NCBI GenBank assembly: GCA_029242715.1
Contig: JAQWTL010000008.1
Location: forward strand, 1-52,059
Length of the DNA stretch: 52,059 bases
From: Phycisphaerales bacterium
Lineage (GTDB): Bacteria > Planctomycetota > Phycisphaerae > Phycisphaerales > SM1A02
Direction of reading: 5' to 3'
Positions within the stretch are counted from its first letter, which is position 1, and each line of letters starts with the position of its first letter. Below the pieces are notes generated by a model that was not told the DNA's origin, made no database searches, and was given only the letters and a program-made list of their open reading frames with translations. A program made the position numbers and the translations under genes. This document shows positions 47,940-52,059 of the stretch, one piece after another.

Positions 47940-49418
47940 ATGATGCGAGCCCTGGTATGCCTTCTGCCCCTCCCGATCCTGCTGTCAAGTTGTGGACGCC
48001 CCCATCCACTGGCAGAGTGGTCGCCAGATGCCTTCGCCCCAGCAACCCCGGACCGAACATGGTCAACGACCTGGTGGCCCAGTGGCACTGGGGATACTCC
48101 GGCGGTTCCCGCCGCTCCACAGCCAGTCATTGAACTGGACTACGTGGACGGCCCGCTGACACTTGCTTCGACCCTTGATATTGCCCTCACGGCAAATCCG
48201 GATACCCGAGTGGCCTGGGCCAACGCCCGTGCCGCTGCCGCGGAATACGGAGTCTCCAGAGGTGCCTGGTATCCAAATATCGCGGCATGGGCCAATGCCT
48301 CCTATGAACGCGAACTCGAACCATTTGGTGGACCGAACAATATCATCAGAGACGATTCCTTCGTGGCAGGACCTGGCGCCACCATGACGTGGACTCTGCT
48401 GGATTTCGGAAGACGTGAAGCAGGCGATGAAATGACCGCACGAGCACTGCTCGCCGCCAACTTCCGTTTCAATCGAGAAATTCAGGACGTGGCCTATGAG
48501 GTCCAATCAGGCTACTTCCAACTAGAAGCCGCGGAAGGTCTTCTTGACGCAGCCGAGCTCGATTATGCCCTGGCATCAACAGTTCTTCGATCTCTGGAAG
48601 AGCGAGTTCTCCTTGGCCTGGCAACCATGCCCGAGATGCTCTCAGCGAAACAAGCCGAGGCATTAGCCGGGTATGAAGTACAGGTCGCTCGCACAGCCAT
48701 CCATGATGCGAGAACTGATCTCATGGTCGCCATGGGCATACCACCGGGAACTGATATTGAATTTGCATTGGACTCTGACAGATCCCTTCCACAGGAACTG
48801 GCTCTTGGCGTCAAGCGGCTGACCACAATGGCCATGACAGTTCGACCAGATCTTGCTGCAGTCGCGTCAGATGTCCAGGCAGCAGAAGCAGCCGTGAAAG
48901 CTGCTGAAGCAACGCTCAACCCTCAAGTCGACTTCGTAGGCTCGGTGGGATACCAGTACACGGACTACAAGTTGAATCCATTCATCAACTTCAGCCCCCC
49001 TGACAGCGGCAGTGAATGGAATGCAGTCTGGTCGGTAGGCGTCACAGGCTCCTGGCTGCTCTTTGATGGCGAGATCCGCCATAACGAGATTCGCAAGGCA
49101 AGAGCCAATCTCACTGCGGCAAGGGAGATCATGCGTAAAGCGCAGCTTGATGCCGCTGGCGAAGTCTGGGATTCGTACTTTGACTACGAAGCAGCCACTC
49201 GACGGCTTCACTGGTCCCTTGCTGTCGAAAAAACTGCCCTTGAAACCATGGAAGCCATTCAGTTGGCATTTGATACTGGCCTGCAGACTCTGCCTGATCT
49301 GCTTGCTGCACAGCAGTCGGTTGCGGCCGCTCGATCCAACAGAATTCGCAGCCGTGCCGATGTCCTCATCGCAGCAGCAAGTATCGTGCATGCCACTGGC
49401 GATTTGAAAATCAACTGA
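47940..49418 (+). CDS. mdtP: TolC-type outer membrane efflux lipoprotein (MdtP-like)
   Basis: 492 residues. Lipobox LSSC near 15-18, then the two-repeat outer-membrane factor fold (ALTANPDTRVAWANARAAAAEYGVSRGAWYP.. and RPDLAAVASDVQAAEAAVKAAEATLNPQVDFVGSVGYQY). Long helices form the periplasmic tunnel. Convergent with the FUSC gene, with an eight-base overlap of the two 3' ends. Confidence 0.93.
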   Translation: MMRALVCLLPLPILLSSCGRPHPLAEWSPDAFAPATPDRTWSTTWWPSGTGDTPAVPAAPQPVIELDYVDGPLTLASTLDIALTANPDTRVAWANARAAAAEYGVSRGAWYPNIAAWANASYERELEPFGGPNNIIRDDSFVAGPGATMTWTLLDFGRREAGDEMTARALLAANFRFNREIQDVAYEVQSGYFQLEAAEGLLDAAELDYALASTVLRSLEERVLLGLATMPEMLSAKQAEALAGYEVQVARTAIHDARTDLMVAMGIPPGTDIEFALDSDRSLPQELALGVKRLTTMAMTVRPDLAAVASDVQAAEAAVKAAEATLNPQVDFVGSVGYQYTDYKLNPFINFSPPDSGSEWNAVWSVGVTGSWLLFDGEIRHNEIRKARANLTAAREIMRKAQLDAAGEVWDSYFDYEAATRRLHWSLAVEKTALETMEAIQLAFDTGLQTLPDLLAAQQSVAAARSNRIRSRADVLIAAASIVHATGDLKIN

Positions 49419-51618
49419 CTGAAGATGCCAGCCTGGAAATCCCCTTGGATTCACTGAAGAGGGATGCCAACTGCCTCGCATCCTCTACCAGGCTGTCCAG
49501 TTCTGGAATCATGTCGTTGTAATAACCAAGAAACTCTTTGATCAACATGAGATTCGTTGCCTGGGTCGGTAACTGATTGGAATTGGTCGCGTCATAGGCT
49601 GCATCGACAAGGGGCTGCAGTGGCTCAGGTTCGCCATCCCCCCCCTCAGCAAGATCCGCGATCAAGTTCAATCTTCTCTCCATTCCATTGCGAAGATTCG
49701 AAACAACTGGATGCGTGACAATGTCTTCTCGCAATGATCGAAGCTGCCTGGCTTCAACGATCAGTATCACCTTGGGGAGCAAGGATTGCAGCCTGACTCC
49801 CATGTTGAGACCCGGCGCTGCATTTGTGCGGGTCAATCCTCGCTCATATCTCGCTTCCTCTCTGTACTTGTAGGCATGAGATATGTTTGTGAGCACCTGG
49901 TAATTCCAGCCCCCAGGCGGCCTCACTGCCTGCTCTTCCTCTGGATTCCGGAGGCCCACTTCCAGATACTTCGCCATGGATCGGCATGCTGTCCCCATCG
50001 CTGAACACACCTGGGTTCCAGCCCAGACAGGCCAGAGGAAACGCAAAACAGTCAGGGCAATACATAAACCAAAGAGGATGCCAGCAACACGTCCGAGTCC
50101 CGTTTCAATATCTGAAGTAGGTCCCGTAACACCAAGCACCAACGCTACCGCCAGGCCGATCTGCAATCCAACATATGACGTTTCCCAGGAACCAGACATC
50201 AGCCAGGCAGCAACCCCGATTCCGACACTGAGGTAAAGCAACATCCATGTCAAATCATTGGTATTCGCCGATATGATCGCCAATCCAGCAATCCCATATA
50301 TGCAACCGATCACTGCGCCAATGATCCGCTGGGTGGACTTTGACCATGAGGCTCCCATCGTTGGCTGGATGACGATGATGGCTGTAATAGCAGTCGTCAA
50401 CATGGCATCCGTCCATCTCAGAGTGGCGACTAGCAACAGTGCCAGCATCGTTGACAGTGTTGCTTTCACCGCCAACTTGAGCATGTTTAAATCCAGGTTC
50501 TCGATCCTGTGTTTCGCTGAACGGATCAGGCTAATCTGAGCCCTGAGTGATTGATTCTTGACGTGCTCCTGATAACCCATGATCTCTCGCAACTCTCCGA
50601 CCTGACGAACCATCATGATCACGGTGGTCACAGCATTGACCCGAACAACTTTCTGATCATGACTACGACCACTTTCCAACTGGTCGGCAATGGCATTCAT
50701 CGATTCCCGGTTCACATCCGGCAAACCACCATCAAGAAGCTCGATACCGGCCTTCTTCCAGGCCTTCCTGATGATTTCCACACAGTCGATCATCTTCAAT
50801 TTGAAGTCATCGGGGATCCTGGCAAGTTCCTCCGGAGTCAACTGGTCCAGAAGCATTTCCGACTGAACAGCCAGGCGATTTGAGAGATTGATACGAGCCA
50901 TCCATTCGCCACGGTTGTCGTGAACATGGGTGCTTTCGCTTATGGCGGCATTCAGCAGGTCGACCTTCTCAGTAAAACTGGTTCTCGATTCGGGCTCAAT
51001 ATGAGCTGCATCTCCACCAGCACCGTTGAGAATCTCGATGACAAGTTCAAATCGCTTGAAAGCCCGGTCAAGACTGCCCTTCATTGCTTTCTTAAGCTCG
51101 GATTCAGCCGTGACAGGAAGGACGCAGCGACTTATGAACGTGACAGACAGAATCCCGATGATTGTTTCCATGAAACGATCCAGGCCTCTGCCAGCCACCA
51201 ATTCCGGGTTTTCCCATGCCGGCGAAATGACCACTGTCATCGTCACGACAACCATGAAGAAGGCATATTGATTCGTCGCATCCGTCTGTGACAGATAGAT
51301 GCAGACTATGAAGACCGGAATGAATGAAAAAAGCAGGGCCCCTGGAGTCTGCGGAAAAACGGCCACAATGGAGATTGCAAGGAAGAAACCGACCAATGTT
51401 CCTACGGCACGATGAAATGATTTTTGCCACGTAACCCCGACGTTCTTTGCTGAAAGGATGAGGACCGTCAGAATGGGCCAGAAGGTCGTATCCTCCAACA
51501 GCATCAGGGTGACAAGTTCCGCAAGCGCGGATGCCGCCACGATCCTGGCGACCGCATGCCATCGACCCGGCTTGGCGGTAAAGATGTCATCAACCACACT
51601 TAATGCGGGCACGACCAT
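49411..51618 (-). CDS. mdtO: FUSC-family permease (MdtO/AaeB-like)
   Basis: 735 residues. Two hydrophobic blocks at about 25-180 and 395-545 flank a soluble helical region, the FUSC pattern; TTFWPILTVLILSAKNVGVTWQKSFHRAVGTLVGFFLA and the second-half copy IVIQPTMGASWSKSTQRIIGAVIGCIYGI are the repeat signatures. Exports aromatic or drug-like compounds with the adaptor and channel above; the substrate is unknown here. Preceded by an operator-like palindrome. ATG 51618 lacks a strong ribosome site. Confidence 0.9.
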   Translation of the reverse strand: MVVPALSVVDDIFTAKPGRWHAVARIVAASALAELVTLMLLEDTTFWPILTVLILSAKNVGVTWQKSFHRAVGTLVGFFLAISIVAVFPQTPGALLFSFIPVFIVCIYLSQTDATNQYAFFMVVVTMTVVISPAWENPELVAGRGLDRFMETIIGILSVTFISRCVLPVTAESELKKAMKGSLDRAFKRFELVIEILNGAGGDAAHIEPESRTSFTEKVDLLNAAISESTHVHDNRGEWMARINLSNRLAVQSEMLLDQLTPEELARIPDDFKLKMIDCVEIIRKAWKKAGIELLDGGLPDVNRESMNAIADQLESGRSHDQKVVRVNAVTTVIMMVRQVGELREIMGYQEHVKNQSLRAQISLIRSAKHRIENLDLNMLKLAVKATLSTMLALLLVATLRWTDAMLTTAITAIIVIQPTMGASWSKSTQRIIGAVIGCIYGIAGLAIISANTNDLTWMLLYLSVGIGVAAWLMSGSWETSYVGLQIGLAVALVLGVTGPTSDIETGLGRVAGILFGLCIALTVLRFLWPVWAGTQVCSAMGTACRSMAKYLEVGLRNPEEEQAVRPPGGWNYQVLTNISHAYKYREEARYERGLTRTNAAPGLNMGVRLQSLLPKVILIVEARQLRSLREDIVTHPVVSNLRNGMERRLNLIADLAEGGDGEPEPLQPLVDAAYDATNSNQLPTQATNLMLIKEFLGYYNDMIPELDSLVEDARQLASLFSESKGISRLASSVS

Positions 51619-51638
51619 GGTCGAGTTGGTTGATGATG

Positions 51639-51663
51639 CCGTGATAACACGATGCTATCACGG
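51639..51663 (-). promoter_or_regulatory. Operator-like inverted repeat before FUSC gene
   Basis: Perfect 8-bp arms CCGTGATA and TATCACGG spaced by 9 nt, 21 nt upstream of the FUSC start and downstream of the rRNA terminator. The shape suits a dimeric repressor controlling the pump; an RNA hairpin is the other option. No regulator gene is next to it. Confidence 0.4.
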
Positions 51664-51710
51664 GGCAACTGTCTCGTTGAACCTCGCTGGGTCTAACACG
51701 GCCAGCGCAT

Positions 51711-51741
51711 GAAAAAGACCCGATTCATAAGAATCGGGTCT
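51711..51741 (-). terminator. Rho-independent terminator just after 16S rRNA
   Basis: Perfect 11-bp stem (AGACCCGATTC with its complement), 4-nt loop, then TTTTT on the minus strand. It lies about 190 nt past the 16S end and no tRNA or 23S lies between. Confidence 0.9.
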
Positions 51742-51861
51742 CGGGAAGAACTCCCTGAAAAGTAAACAGTTGGATAAAGCCATTCGCTCTGCCTCGCGGC
51801 AGAACTTTCCGGACGAACCGGACGAGGTTGCGCTGACTGTCCCGGTGCAGATCGCTCTGCT

Positions 51862-51910
51862 GGTGACAGTTGTTGGTCGATCAACAAATTGTCGATCGGT
51901 GACTGTCACC
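51862..51910 (-). other. Probable 16S 3' processing stem
   Basis: Arms GGTGACAGT (51862-51870) and ACTGTCACC (51902-51910) form a perfect 9-bp stem with a nested TGTTG/CAACA hairpin, 23 nt past the mature 16S end. Likely part of the precursor structure cut by RNase III or another nuclease. Confidence 0.45.
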
Positions 51911-51927
51911 TCGGGTCCAAGGAAATC

Positions 51928-52059
<132 letters not shown>

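Overview
The window looks like a chromosomal piece of a planctomycete, most likely class Phycisphaerae and probably marine. The support is: a fused SecD-SecF; a Minf_1886-type (TIGR04138-like) protein known mainly from Planctomycetes and Verrucomicrobia; secreted proteins ending in a dockerin-like Asp/Asn-rich calcium loop followed by an 'ADWDC'-like tail; a full MoxR/Bat operon; and a 16S rRNA 3' end followed at once by its own terminator, which suggests the 16S and 23S genes are unlinked. The placement is inferred from gene content and the visible 3' end of the 16S; no database was searched. Genes are tightly packed, with many 1-4 nt stop/start overlaps and convergent genes separated by a few bases. 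No insertion sequence, prophage, CRISPR array or tRNA was found.

Region 1 (1-9.5 kb). A LysM envelope protein runs off the left edge. Next to it is a minus-strand operon rhomboid protease - tgt - yajC - secDF, closed by a strong hairpin. On the plus strand sit the ATPase and MCE protein of a Mla-type lipid ABC transporter; the matching permease (mlaE) is 16 kb away.

Region 2 (9.5-22 kb). Minus strand: xseA - xseB - prepilin peptidase - OmpA-like lipoprotein - terminator - kup. Plus strand: recG - polX - ffh, then a convergent AI-2E family permease.

Region 3 (22-35 kb, the most accessory-looking part). It holds the Minf_1886-type protein, a 3-methyladenine glycosylase, an amidohydrolase, a second OmpA lipoprotein, mlaE, a transglutaminase-fold protein that has lost its whole catalytic triad, a tail-anchored zinc ribbon, an SRAP protein, and a 220-nt intergenic stretch packed with perfect hairpins around an 84-nt three-way junction (candidate structured RNA). 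Then come a small coiled-coil protein, a frameshifted PilZ-like gene, a secreted calcium-loop protein, a DUF3553 protein, gdhA, a fused chorismate mutase/prephenate dehydrogenase, and an MtfA-type peptidase.

Region 4 (35-44.5 kb). An eight-gene MoxR-DUF58-Bat operon with two von Willebrand A membrane proteins, a BatD-like protein, two TPR proteins, and a 130-residue glutamine tract inside the BatC-like protein.

Region 5 (44.5-52 kb). A secreted endonuclease/phosphatase-family protein, a scrambled MdtNOP/YtcA-type efflux locus (fusion protein, YtcA lipoprotein, outer-membrane factor, FUSC permease) with an operator-like inverted repeat, and the 3' end of a 16S rRNA gene on the minus strand.

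The best candidates for something new are the hairpin cluster at 28620-28837, the triad-less transglutaminase coupled to a zinc ribbon, and the poly-glutamine Bat protein with its recent 63-bp duplication.
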